Below, in pieces: positions 42,752-50,611 of a DNA stretch of 64,000 bases. Numbering within the stretch: position 1 is the stretch's first letter; every line of letters begins with the position of its first letter. The stretch comes from PALSA-1353 sp050012375 (GTDB taxonomy: Bacteria; Planctomycetota; Phycisphaerae; Tepidisphaerales; Tepidisphaeraceae), in NCBI GenBank assembly GCA_050012375.1, contig JBEKHH010000021.1, forward strand, positions 9,709 through 73,708, read 5' to 3'. A program made the translations under genes and the position numbers. The notes beneath the pieces were generated by a model. The model was not told the DNA's origin. It saw nothing but the letters and a program-made list of their open reading frames with translations, and did not search any database.

Positions 42752-43744
42752 ATGGCCAATCTGAATGACAAAGTCGTTGTTTGCGGAGCCGGGGGATTCA
42801 TCGGCGGTCACCTGGTGGGCGATCTGCTCGCCAAGGGACACAAAAACATCCGGGCCGTCGATATCAAGCCGTTCGACGAGTGGTATCAGCGCTTCCCCCA
42901 GGCGGAAAACCTCCAACTCGATTTGCAGATCAAAGACGCCTGTTACAAATCCCTCAATGGCGCGAAAATCGTCTACGACCTCGCCGCGGACATGGGCGGC
43001 ATGGGATTCATTGAGAACAACCGCTGCCTCTGCATGCTCAGCGTGCTGATCAACACGCATCTGTGCATGGCCGCCAGGGACTGCGGCGTCGATCGCTATT
43101 TCTACGCCTCCAGCGCCTGCGTTTACAACGCCGACAAGCAGCGCGATGTCAACGTCACCGCCCTGAAGGAAGAGGATGCCTATCCGGGCCAGCCCGAGGA
43201 CGGGTACGGCTGGGAAAAACTCTTCAGCGAGCGGATGTGCCGGCATTTCCGGGAGGATTTCGGGCTCACGACGCGCGTCGCCCGATTCCACAACGTTTAC
43301 GGCCCGCACGGCACGTACGACGGCGGCCGCGAGAAGGCCCCCGCCGCCATCAGCCGAAAAGTCATCGACGCCAAACTCTCGGGAAAACATTCCATCGAAA
43401 TCTGGGGCGACGGACATCAGACCCGTTCGTTCATGTACATCACCGATTGCCTCAAGGGCATGCAGGACCTGCTCTGGAGCGACATCATCGAGCCGATCAA
43501 CATCGGCAGCAACGAACTGGTCTCCATCAACCAGCTCGTGGACATCGTTGAAGACATTGCCGGCATCAAGCTCCAACGCAACTACAATCTCACAGCCCCC
43601 AAGGGCGTCAACGGCCGCAACAGCGACAACACGCTGATCAAAAAGCTCATGGGTTGGGAACCGAACACCAAGCTCCGCGTCGGCATGGAAAAAACCTATC
43701 GCTGGATTTACGATCAGATGGCCGGCAAACGAAAATCCGCCTGA
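42752..43744 (+). CDS. GDP-mannose 3,5-epimerase-like NAD-dependent epimerase
   Basis: 330 residues, ATG 42752 with GAGG upstream. The SDR signature VVCGAGGFIGGHLV, SSACVYN (catalytic Ser) and YGWEK (Tyr-x3-Lys) are present. Sequence follows the plant-type GME closely: FDEWYQRFPQAENL, LAADMGGMGFIENN, LFSERMCRHFREDFGLTTRV, NVYGPHGTYDGGREKAP, NLGS-like INIGSNELVSINQL, GVNGRNSDNTLIKKL. GME makes GDP-L-galactose or GDP-L-gulose from GDP-mannose. It is co-transcribed with the GT4 gene 20 bases downstream. Either GDP-L-galactose is made for an exopolysaccharide, or the enzyme is a related NDP-sugar epimerase. Confidence 0.85.
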   Translation: MANLNDKVVVCGAGGFIGGHLVGDLLAKGHKNIRAVDIKPFDEWYQRFPQAENLQLDLQIKDACYKSLNGAKIVYDLAADMGGMGFIENNRCLCMLSVLINTHLCMAARDCGVDRYFYASSACVYNADKQRDVNVTALKEEDAYPGQPEDGYGWEKLFSERMCRHFREDFGLTTRVARFHNVYGPHGTYDGGREKAPAAISRKVIDAKLSGKHSIEIWGDGHQTRSFMYITDCLKGMQDLLWSDIIEPINIGSNELVSINQLVDIVEDIAGIKLQRNYNLTAPKGVNGRNSDNTLIKKLMGWEPNTKLRVGMEKTYRWIYDQMAGKRKSA

Positions 43745-43764
43745 GCCGCGATATCAAGCGATCG

Positions 43765-45030
43765 ATGCCTCCCATCCCGTTTAAGCGCCAGACGGTCCTG
43801 ATCGTCAGCCAGGTCTTCGTCCCCGACCCCGCCGCCGTCGGCCAGCAAATGGCCGACGTCGCCGTTGAACTGGCCCGGCGCGGTCAGGCGGGCGGGAACT
43901 ATGACGTACGCGTGTATGCTTCGGCGCGAGGCTACGAAGACCCCACCGTTGAATATCCACGCCGGGAAACCATCGGCGGCGCGGACATCCGCCGGCTCCC
44001 CTTGGCGTCCTTCGGCAAGAAATCGATGCCGCTCCGCGTCCTCGGCGCCGCCGTCTTCATGATCCAGGCGTTCCTCGCCGCCCTATTCACCCCGCGGCTG
44101 GCGGGCATTTTCTTCAGCACCTCTCCACCGCTGATCGGCCTGCCGCTGAGCATCGCCGCCGCGTTCCGGCGGGTTCCGACGGTCTATTGGGCCATGGACC
44201 TCAACCCCGACCAGCTCGTCGCCCTCGGTAAACTCAAGCGGACCGACTGGATTTGCCGGATGCTTGGAGCCGCCGACAAATTCATCCTCCGGCGAAGTTC
44301 CCTGGTCATCACATTGGACCGTTTCATGGCCCACCGTTTGGCCACACGCCGAATCCCGCGGCTGAAGGTGCGCATTTTGCCGCCGTGGCCGCAAGGGCCG
44401 CACACCGATGACCCATCGATTCCCGCGGACAATCCGTTCCGAACGCGCCACAACCTCACCGGCAAATTCATCGTCATGTACAGCGGGAATCACAGCCCGA
44501 GCAACCCGCTGACCACGATCCTCAACGCCATCGTCCGGCTCAAGGCCGAGCCGGACATTCGTTTCCTGTTCGTCGGCGGCGGCAGCGCCAAGCGACAGGT
44601 CGAGGATTACATTCGCAATCACGAACTGGCCAACGCCATCTCGCTCCCCTATCAACCGCTGGCGGACCTGAAACATTGCCTTTCCGCCGCGGACGTCCAC
44701 ATCGTTTCCCTCGGCGAGGAGATGGTCGGCATCATTCATCCCTGCAAGATTTACGGGGCGATGGCAGCGGCGCGTCCGATTCTTTTCCTCGGGCCCCGTC
44801 CCTCGCACATCAGCGATCTGCTGGATCAGCACGACATCGGCTTCCAGATCCGCCACGGCGACGTCGCCGGCGCGGTCGATGCCATCCGCCGATTTCATGG
44901 CATGTCTTCAGCCCAGTTGCAGTCCATGGGCCGGACTGCGCAGACGGCGTTGCGGCAATCCCTGAGCCGGGACCTGACATGCGGCCGCCTCTGCGACGCC
45001 GTCGAACAAGCGTTGCGCATCAAGCGTTGA
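43765..45030 (+). CDS. GT4-like glycosyltransferase
   Basis: 421 residues from the ATG at 43765. N-terminal VLIVSQVFVPDPAAVGQQMADVA, a WcaI-like opening, and the GT-B C-terminal half FIVMYSGNHSPSNPLTT, RFLFVGGGSAKRQVE, and HPCKIYGAMAAARPILFLG carrying the E/K..YE..ACG-type acceptor region. The helix LRVLGAAVFMIQAFLAALF probably lies on the membrane. WcaI/ExpE7-type enzymes work on exopolysaccharide repeat units, matching the upstream GDP-sugar epimerase in the same operon. Confidence 0.88.
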   Translation: MPPIPFKRQTVLIVSQVFVPDPAAVGQQMADVAVELARRGQAGGNYDVRVYASARGYEDPTVEYPRRETIGGADIRRLPLASFGKKSMPLRVLGAAVFMIQAFLAALFTPRLAGIFFSTSPPLIGLPLSIAAAFRRVPTVYWAMDLNPDQLVALGKLKRTDWICRMLGAADKFILRRSSLVITLDRFMAHRLATRRIPRLKVRILPPWPQGPHTDDPSIPADNPFRTRHNLTGKFIVMYSGNHSPSNPLTTILNAIVRLKAEPDIRFLFVGGGSAKRQVEDYIRNHELANAISLPYQPLADLKHCLSAADVHIVSLGEEMVGIIHPCKIYGAMAAARPILFLGPRPSHISDLLDQHDIGFQIRHGDVAGAVDAIRRFHGMSSAQLQSMGRTAQTALRQSLSRDLTCGRLCDAVEQALRIKR

Positions 45031-45033
45031 AAA

Positions 45034-45170
45034 AGAGACAACCGCGACGACGCGAGGAGCGCGAAGATAGACGCGAAGAAAACTTAGAACCAGTTGGAAT
45101 CCCTTCGCGTCTGCCTTCGCGACCTTCGCGTCTTCGCGGCCGTAGGTCCCGATTACATCGGGGTTGCATT
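45034..45170. repeat. Long branched hairpin repeat, copy C
   Basis: Left arm from 45040 (AACCGCGACGACGCGAGGAG onwards) pairs imperfectly with CTTCGCGTCTTCGCGG (45124-45139) plus GGTTGCATTT (45162-45171). Inner CGCGAAGATAGACGCGAAG (45060-45078) pairs with TTCGCGTCTGCCTTCGCG (45104-45121). Here the extra branch (CGTAGGTCCCGATTACATCG, 45141-45160) sits on the right arm rather than the left, and contains its own CCCGAT/ATCGGG stem. Fills the space between the GT4 gene and the small lipoprotein gene. Confidence 0.75.
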
Positions 45171-45200
45171 TCTTCGCTCAATCACGCTAGACTCCCGGCC

Positions 45201-45341
45201 ATGCGACGCTGGCTCCTGGTTCTCTCCGTGATCGCGCTGCTGGCGGCTGCCATCAGTTGCGAAAAAACCGTGCGCGAGCCGGGCGAGCCCGAACACGGCG
45301 GCATGTTCCTGTACGGTACGCCATCCACGACCTCTCCTTAG
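45201..45341 (+). CDS. Small lipoprotein, function unknown
   Basis: 46 residues: MRRWLLVLSVIALLAAAISC is a textbook lipoprotein signal with the lipid-modified Cys at position 20, followed by a short acidic tail (EKTVREPGEPEHGGMF). It is only 26 residues long after cleavage. No neighbour is obviously related. Start is the ATG at 45201, right after hairpin repeat C. Confidence 0.55.
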   Translation: MRRWLLVLSVIALLAAAISCEKTVREPGEPEHGGMFLYGTPSTTSP

Positions 45342-45399
45342 CGATGATCTGATGCCGAGGCAAATACAAAGGGTGACGAGATGGTGAAGCGCAGCGGAC

Positions 45400-45633
45400 G
45401 TGGTTCAGAAGATTGATTCGCTACCGCCAGCCGAGCAGGAGTTACTGGCGAAGTATCTTTCCGTCCATTTCGATGAGGTGTTGGATGAAGCACGATGGGA
45501 GCTGCTTTTTTCCAGTTCCTCCTCCACGCTCGATCGATTCGCGGCCGAAGCGCACGACGCGATCCGCGCGGGACATGTGGCCGAACTCACACCACTTTCC
45601 CCAGCCGATCCACCGCCGCCACCGTTTGTTTGA
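45400..45633 (+). pseudogene. Orphan antitoxin remnant
   Basis: 77 residues starting with GTG. KIDSLPPAEQELLAKYL, DEARWELLF, and the helix RFAAEAHDAIRAGHVAEL resemble small antitoxins of ParE/RelE-type modules ('LPPEDQ..A..IL.EL.DE.RWD..F....D.L..LA.EA..E.RAGK...L'). The protein normally ends just after the last motif; here it continues into TPLSPADPPPPPFV. That tail overlaps the convergent kinase gene by 47 bases. No toxin is downstream and there is no clear N-terminal Met region. Read as a broken locus. Confidence 0.5.
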
Positions 45634-46522
45634 CGTATTCTCCGCCGAACAACACGACGTGATTCAATAAAAAGTAGAGCTGATAGATCAGCTTGCGAAG
45701 CTGATGGTATTCATCCGTCAATGGCCGGCGCTGTTGATAGGCTTTCAGGAACGCCGGCGTCGAGGTTTGGAAGAGGGACAGGTATGCGATCTCCGCCTCG
45801 AAGTGGGCGTATTTGCAATTCGGGTCGAGAAGGGCGGCGATTTTCCAATGGCCCGAACCATCCGGCCGGGCCAGGATGTTGGCTGACCAGACATCCCAAT
45901 GAACGAGCCGCGGGACCTCATCGTGCTGGAGAAGACGATCCAGATGGTCGTGAATCTTGCCGATCTGTTTTCGGATTTTGACCGGCAGCGACGGTGATTT
46001 CAAAACCTCCTGGCAGATCGGATCGAATATGTTGCGGTAAAACGTCGGCCAGGAATCGAACTGAGGCGGGGCCGGCTCGATTTCAACCCGGCCATACTCC
46101 ATCGCCGTCCGCTCGTGCAGGGAGAGCAGCATTTCGGCCAGTTGGGTTTGCAGCTCGTCGAATTCCTCGGCGGAGCATCTTTGCCTGGCCTGGTGGAGAT
46201 TGAGGCCCTCGACGAATTCCATCAGGATGTAGCTGAAGGGGTCATCGAGCGAGCCGATCTTGGCGGCGTAAACGCGCGGCGTCGGCAGGCCGAGTTCGGA
46301 CATGAATTTCAGTTGATGGGCTTCGTTCACGTAACTGCGATCGACGCGATGGGGCGAAATCTTGCAGACGGCCTTTCGGCCATCGGTCAACTGGACGGCA
46401 ACGGTGGTGCTGATACATCCCCCGTCGAGCGACGTGACCTGGGCGATTTGGGCCGATGTGCCGCCCCACTCCTGCACAATTCGGCCCAATACCTGCCAGG
46501 AGATGTCCATCTCCTGTGACAT
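45587..46522 (-). CDS. Fructosamine kinase-like protein
   Basis: 311 residues from the ATG at 46522; a longer frame to 46618 begins in repeat DNA. The APH/fructosamine-kinase fold is visible: GGCISTTVAVQLTDGRKAVCK (nucleotide lobe with the Lys), ILMEFVEGLN hinge, LVHWDVWSANIL in place of HGDLW.GN, and LLDPNCKYAHFEAEIAYLSLF. C-terminal YQLYFLLNHVVLFGGEYV is typical of the family. Such kinases phosphorylate ketoamines on glycated proteins so that they decompose, repairing glycation damage. Catalytic Asp in VHWD is retained. Function by homology only. Confidence 0.85.
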   Translation of the reverse strand: MSQEMDISWQVLGRIVQEWGGTSAQIAQVTSLDGGCISTTVAVQLTDGRKAVCKISPHRVDRSYVNEAHQLKFMSELGLPTPRVYAAKIGSLDDPFSYILMEFVEGLNLHQARQRCSAEEFDELQTQLAEMLLSLHERTAMEYGRVEIEPAPPQFDSWPTFYRNIFDPICQEVLKSPSLPVKIRKQIGKIHDHLDRLLQHDEVPRLVHWDVWSANILARPDGSGHWKIAALLDPNCKYAHFEAEIAYLSLFQTSTPAFLKAYQQRRPLTDEYHQLRKLIYQLYFLLNHVVLFGGEYVKQTVAAVDRLGKVV

Positions 46523-46573
46523 CGTGGTGTTGTCAATATCGCATGATTGGCCGGTTGACACAAATGAAAAATT

Positions 46574-46655
46574 CAATGCCGAATGCCGAATGCCAAATGC
46601 CGAATGAAAAGGCCGCATTGGTCATTTGGCATTCGGCATTTGGCATTCGGCATTC
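46574..46655. repeat. Inverted array of ATGCCGA/TCGGCAT units
   Basis: Left array (46574-46607) is built of AATGCCG and AATGCCA units and right array (46622-46655) of CGGCATT and TGGCATT units, complementary over ~33 bases with a short AAAGGCCGCATTGG loop. The right end overlaps the stop codon of the pseudopilin-like gene at 46654; the left end lies in a possible N-terminal extension of the fructosamine-kinase-like gene. Same architecture as the arrays at 2447, 10995 and 47510. Confidence 0.8.
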
Positions 46656-47658
46656 ATTCATTTCCCCACCGATCCTTCGCCGTCGGCACCAGATAGCTGT
46701 CGTAGTTGTACGCCGGGCCGAGGTTGGTTCCAATGAAGCCTGGGACGTCCAGCGGCGGATGGCTTGCCGTCAGGCGATGGGGAGCCAGGACCGTGTAAAT
46801 ATTGTCGTTGGAAACGCCGCAGTATGGTGTTGATTCGAACGAAACATCGCCGGCCGGATGGAGGACGTTCTGACCCGCCTGCCGATGGTTCGGGGAATTC
46901 CCTTTTGCCAGTTCGAACGGCGGCGCATCCCTTGCCGGGCCGAGGACGCGAATTCCGTTGCAGGCGTATCCGGGATTCCTGTCGGCCATCACCGCGTACT
47001 CCGCGGGCAGCTGGTCGCTGCTGAACACAACGTTGAACGCATCGGTGAATGGGGACGCGTAGGAATAACTGAGGTTTCGGGGCGAGCGGAAGTTTCCTCT
47101 CCTTTGCGCGGGGACGGGCTTGCCGGTTACATCCGTCAATCGGTCGGGCTCATCGGAGGTGCTTGGGCAAATGAACGTGGCCGGATCCTTTACGTATCCC
47201 TGGCGCACCAGGAGCCAGATCGACGCGGTGATGTCATTGGGCTGAACGGCCTTGGGATCGTCGGCGCCGGTGAAGGCGACGTAGCCGGTTGGTTTGTGGA
47301 CCGGATCGTAGGACGTTTCGGGCATGGGAAGGTTCGGGCCGTTGTCGTGCGCGTAGTGCCGCAGCGCATCCTGGATCTGACCCAGGTGCGCGTAGCATTC
47401 GGTTCGATGCGCATCCTCCCGAACCATGACCATGTAGGGAAGGATGATGGCCACCAGGATTGCGATGATGCCGATGGCGGCGAGGAACTCGATGAGCGTG
47501 AAACCAAATGGGAAAGCCCGAAATCCGAAACCAGAATGACCCGTCGAGAGCCTCTGGGCCGAAGGGCGAATCAAATCCGAATGACCAAACCCGAATGAAT
47601 TGCACGACCGTCTATTCTTCATTCTGGTTTCTGGTTTCGTCATTCGGGCTTTCCCCAT
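46654..47658 (-). CDS. Type II secretion pseudopilin-like protein
   Basis: Up to 334 residues. Prepilin-type motif FGFTLIEFLAAIGIIAILVAI with Glu at +5 lies after ~50 residues. Downstream, ECYAHLGQIQDALRHYAHDN and NVLHPAGDVSFESTPYCGVS (a variant of the 'NVLF.DGHV.F' motif) match planctomycete pseudopilins. The start is unclear: the first ~45 residues from ATG 47658 are coded by an inverted repeat array (47510-47656), and the normal pilin has only a short leader. An internal start such as TTG at 47574 or ATG at 47622 may be used. Exported by a type II/IV pilus-like system; none is in this window except the GspE-like protein. Confidence 0.75.
   Translation of the reverse strand: MGKARMTKPETRMKNRRSCNSFGFGHSDLIRPSAQRLSTGHSGFGFRAFPFGFTLIEFLAAIGIIAILVAIILPYMVMVREDAHRTECYAHLGQIQDALRHYAHDNGPNLPMPETSYDPVHKPTGYVAFTGADDPKAVQPNDITASIWLLVRQGYVKDPATFICPSTSDEPDRLTDVTGKPVPAQRRGNFRSPRNLSYSYASPFTDAFNVVFSSDQLPAEYAVMADRNPGYACNGIRVLGPARDAPPFELAKGNSPNHRQAGQNVLHPAGDVSFESTPYCGVSNDNIYTVLAPHRLTASHPPLDVPGFIGTNLGPAYNYDSYLVPTAKDRWGNE
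47510..47656. repeat. Inverted repeat with GAATGACCxGAAACC-like units inside a reading frame
   Basis: Left arm 47510-47539 (GGGAAAGCCCGAAATCCGAA onwards) is complementary to the right arm 47618-47656 (CATTCTGGTTTCTGGTTTCG ending in GGGCTTTCCCC), allowing for an 8-base insertion. Units resemble AACCAGAATGA and CAAATCCGAATGACC. The element is inside the 5' end of the pseudopilin reading frame. Confidence 0.6.
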
Positions 47659-47669
47659 TAGGGTTTTCT

Positions 47670-48167
47670 TCAAGGCTCTCCCCGAAAGAACTGCGCGCGA
47701 TCGTGTTTGTCGGCCTCGATCGCTCGGGCCACCTCTCGGTCGGTGAGCAGATGTCCTTTGAAATCGTTCAACACCAGCGGCGGCGCTTCGGGCTGGGTCG
47801 TCGGGACCAACTGGATGACGGTGAGTTTGTAAAACATCATGTCGGCCCCGCTCACGCGGTCGGCGACCAGACCGAGGCTTCCGCCCGGGATGATGATGGC
47901 GCCGATCAGGCTGATCCCGTCCCACTGCGGATCGATCGAGAATTGGATCGTGCGATACCCCGGCCTTTCGATGGTCACCTGATGTGCGACCTTCCGAGGC
48001 AGCTTCAGTTCGGCCGGGGATGTGTGGAGATGGCCATCGACGATCACCGTGGCTGGGGTGGGGACCGTCTCGAAAGTCATGGTCTGATGGGGCCCGCGCA
48101 GGACCGTCGCACAACCGCCGCAAAGCGGGACCGATAAAAGCGCAATCCAATGGCGTCCAATTCGCAT
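47670..48167 (-). CDS. Lipoprotein with PEGA-like domain
   Basis: 165 residues from the ATG at 48167: MRIGRHWIALLSVPLCGG-C is a lipoprotein signal. The domain GPHQTMTFETVPTPATVIVDG, then SPAELKLPRKVAHQVTIERPGYRT fits the PEGA pattern ('sTP.GA.v.vdG...GpTP..l.L..g.H.v.i.r.GY'). C-terminal helical tail ends DKHDRAQFFRGEP. PEGA proteins are surface or periplasmic binders, role unknown. The upstream rlmN gene ends 35 bases before this start. Confidence 0.75.
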   Translation of the reverse strand: MRIGRHWIALLSVPLCGGCATVLRGPHQTMTFETVPTPATVIVDGHLHTSPAELKLPRKVAHQVTIERPGYRTIQFSIDPQWDGISLIGAIIIPGGSLGLVADRVSGADMMFYKLTVIQLVPTTQPEAPPLVLNDFKGHLLTDREVARAIEADKHDRAQFFRGEP

Positions 48168-48202
48168 CGAATCTCCGGTAAAATCCTGACTGAAACGCGC
48201 CG

Positions 48203-49285
48203 TCATTTGGGGTCGGCGATCCGGGCAATTTCTTCGTTCCTGCGAAGCTGCCCGCAGGCCGCGTCGATGTCGCGCCCGCGGCTTTTGCGGACGTGGGCGT
48301 TGACGCCGCTATCGCGCAGGATCGTTTGAAATCGCCTGACCGACTCCGTCCGGGGCCGAACGAAGGGAAGGCCCCGGACCTCATTGTATCGGATGAGATT
48401 GACGTTCGCCCGCAACGTTTTGCAGATCGCCGCCAATTGCCGCGCCTGCTCCGGCTTGTCGTTCACGTCCTGGAGCAGGATGTATTCCAAAGTGATTTCG
48501 CGGCCGGTCTGCTCGAAGTAGTAGCGGGCCGCATCGAGAATATCCTCCAGCGCAAAATGTTCTGCCCACGGGATCAACTGCTTCCGCAGCGATTCACTCG
48601 GCGCATGCAGCGAGATCGCGAGATTGAGCTGTAAATTTTCGCGCGCCAGCTCGCGCATTCTCAGCGGCACGCCGACGGTTGAAATCGTGATTCTTCTGGC
48701 GCCGATATTGAAGCACTGCGGATCGTTCAGAATTCGCACGGCCTGAATGACGCTGAGGTAATTGGCAAGCGGCTCGCCCATTCCCATGAACACGATGTTG
48801 GTGATGCGCTCGCCGGCGGCGGCGAGAATCTTGTTGAGAAAAAAAATCTGCTGGACGATTCGGTCCGCGGACAGGTTCTGCTTGACCCCGCCGAGCCCGC
48901 TTGCGCAAAACTTGCACCCCACCGGGCAACCCACCTGGGAGCTGATGCAGGCGGTGCGGCGCGCGCCATCCGGAATTATCACGGATTCGGCCATGGCGCC
49001 GTCTTCTTGCCACGCAATGAGGACCTTCTGCGTCCCGTCGGCGCTGGTCTGATGCCGGGCAATGGAACCCACGGCGAAGGAAATTCGCTCGTCAAGCGTT
49101 TGGCGATTCGGTTTTGAAAGGTTCAGCATTTCCCGCGGATTTGCCACGAGTTTCTGGTAAACCCACTGGTAAATCTGCCCGGCGCGGTAACTCGGCCAAC
49201 CCCATTGCGCGACGAGCTGATTCAGCTCAGCCGGCAACAGCGCGAAAAAATTGGCGTTATCGGATTTCGGCATCGCAGCGAGCAT
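48203..49285 (-). CDS. rlmN: 23S rRNA/tRNA (adenine-C2)-methyltransferase RlmN
   Basis: Radical-SAM enzyme that methylates A2503 in 23S rRNA and A37 in some tRNAs, improving translational fidelity. 360 residues from the ATG at 49285. CPVGCKFCASG holds the 4Fe4S CxxxCxxC, and DAACGQLR near the C-terminus carries the catalytic Cys that forms the methyl-relay thioradical. GMGEPLANY, SLHAPSE and LIRYNEVRG are RlmN family motifs. The N-terminal FFALLPAELNQLVAQWG and YRAGQIYQWVYQK fit the HhH-like domain. A farther ATG at 49327 would add 14 atypical residues. Confidence 0.95.
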   Translation of the reverse strand: MLAAMPKSDNANFFALLPAELNQLVAQWGWPSYRAGQIYQWVYQKLVANPREMLNLSKPNRQTLDERISFAVGSIARHQTSADGTQKVLIAWQEDGAMAESVIIPDGARRTACISSQVGCPVGCKFCASGLGGVKQNLSADRIVQQIFFLNKILAAAGERITNIVFMGMGEPLANYLSVIQAVRILNDPQCFNIGARRITISTVGVPLRMRELARENLQLNLAISLHAPSESLRKQLIPWAEHFALEDILDAARYYFEQTGREITLEYILLQDVNDKPEQARQLAAICKTLRANVNLIRYNEVRGLPFVRPRTESVRRFQTILRDSGVNAHVRKSRGRDIDAACGQLRRNEEIARIADPK

Positions 49286-49341
49286 ATTATGTATGTGGAA
49301 AAAGGTAGAGCAATGTTGGGTTAACAAGAAGGAGGCCCTGA

Positions 49342-50142
49342 TTGCAAAACCTCAAAAACAGCTTGGGCGTTTCTTTGCACAAGCGCGATCAGACGATTCC
49401 CGGGGTGGAATCCGACGACGGGAAAATTCTCCCGGACACAGCTTCGCGACACCTCGATCCGGCGCATAGCGCGACCGCGCATAGCGCGACCGCGCATAGC
49501 GCGACCGCGCATAGCGCGCCGGCGTCAAATGCGACGCTCAAATCTCCCGAGCCCAGCGATGAGGAGTTGCTCATCGCGCATCGTCGCGGCGATCGCGCCA
49601 GCTTTTCAAAACTGCTCCAACGCTATCAGCGCGAGTTGTTCCATTTCCTGGTCCGTTTCACCGGCGACCGCGCGGCGGCCGAGGACATCTTTCAGGAAAC
49701 CTTCCTGCAAGTCCATCAAAGCGCCGCTCAGTTCGATACCCAGCGCCGCTTCCGTCCGTGGCTGTTCACCATCGCCGCCAACAAGGCGCGCGATCTTCAC
49801 CGCGCCCAGGTCCGCCGACAGACAAATCCGTTTCAGGCTTCCATTGTCCCCGGCAACGAGGACAGCGGGATATTCATCGACCTGATGACCAGCGCCCAGG
49901 CCGCTCCCAGCGAACCGATGGAAAAGCAGGAATTTCAACAACTCGTGCAAAAGACGGTAATGGAAATGCCGGTCAATTTGCGGGAAATCCTGCTTCTTGC
50001 TTATTTCCATCAATTTCCATACAAGCAAATCGGCGATATTCTTGAAATTCCGCTGGGGACGGTAAAATCCCGCCTGCACGCGGCGGTTGCATTTTTCGCA
50101 CATCGTTGGAAAATGTTGAACCAAGAGAAATCTGACTCGTAA
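49342..50142 (+). CDS. RNA polymerase ECF-type sigma factor
   Basis: 266 residues starting with TTG at 49342 behind a perfect AAGGAGG (6-7 bases). Region 2 is ELFHFLVRFTGDRAAAEDIF with QETFLQVHQSAAQF and RPWLFTIAANKARDLHR; region 4 is the HTH MPVNLREILLLAYFHQFPYK with IGDILEIPLGTVKSRLHAA. The ~75-residue N-terminal extension is unusual for ECF factors, containing a 15-bp tandem repeat encoding AHSAT units. The gene downstream (50270-50611) may be its regulator. Confidence 0.93.
   Translation: MQNLKNSLGVSLHKRDQTIPGVESDDGKILPDTASRHLDPAHSATAHSATAHSATAHSAPASNATLKSPEPSDEELLIAHRRGDRASFSKLLQRYQRELFHFLVRFTGDRAAAEDIFQETFLQVHQSAAQFDTQRRFRPWLFTIAANKARDLHRAQVRRQTNPFQASIVPGNEDSGIFIDLMTSAQAAPSEPMEKQEFQQLVQKTVMEMPVNLREILLLAYFHQFPYKQIGDILEIPLGTVKSRLHAAVAFFAHRWKMLNQEKSDS
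49462..49521 (+). repeat. 15-bp tandem repeat in the sigma-factor gene
   Basis: Four units of GCGCATAGCGCGACC (the fourth diverged to GCGCC). In frame they encode AHSATAHSATAHSATAHSAP, a low-complexity linker before sigma region 2. 15 bp repeats are frame-preserving, so unit number could vary between strains. Confidence 0.85.
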
Positions 50143-50269
50143 TGAATCGGAGAGATGCGTTGCGTTTGACATGATTTCCCACATCCAAAGACGCGACGCG
50201 ACAACTTGTGGTTCTGATTGGATTTGTTCGGATCTTTATTCTCGTCATCGACTTACGCCTCCCGGGCGG

Positions 50270-50611
50270 ATGGACGGAAACGGCGGTGCGATGGCAATGG
50301 CGCCGTCAACCGCAGATTGCGAACAGTTTATGAAGCTCAGCGACAAAGATGGTCGCATTGTAGATTTGCTTCTGGACCGCCCCACCGCAAACCCGGGCGG
50401 AGCTTTTGTGAAATCCGTGGATATCCAACCTCAACGTGTGCAGACGATTCAAAGGGTCCTCCGCCTCTTGGACGCATTGCCAACCGAGGATCCGGCGCCC
50501 GATCTGGCCAGCCGAACCCTTCGCCGGGTTGAGGCCGCAATCAAGGCAGCCAAGCCCCGTTCTCGCCCGTCGCCGGCTGCTCCGATTGATGATCGCCTAC
50601 CCCCGGCTTGA
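50270..50611 (+). CDS. Small protein downstream of sigma factor, possible anti-sigma
   Basis: 113 residues from the ATG at 50270. A Cys/Met-containing N-terminus (MAPSTADCEQFMKLSDKDG), then the pattern QRVQTIQRVLRLLDALPTED, PDLASRTLRRVEAA, which resembles the cytoplasmic LL..P..P..LA.RTL.RI segment seen in planctomycete proteins encoded after ECF sigma genes. It has no transmembrane helix. The gap to the sigma gene is 127 bases. Its last 15 bases overlap the convergent bioF gene. Anti-sigma role is inferred from position only. Confidence 0.5.
   Translation: MDGNGGAMAMAPSTADCEQFMKLSDKDGRIVDLLLDRPTANPGGAFVKSVDIQPQRVQTIQRVLRLLDALPTEDPAPDLASRTLRRVEAAIKAAKPRSRPSPAAPIDDRLPPA

Noticed and set aside
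42470..43576. 368-codon minus-strand frame opposite the epimerase
   Set aside because: Antisense to a convincing GME-like gene; Gly/Asp/Val-rich composition without motif.
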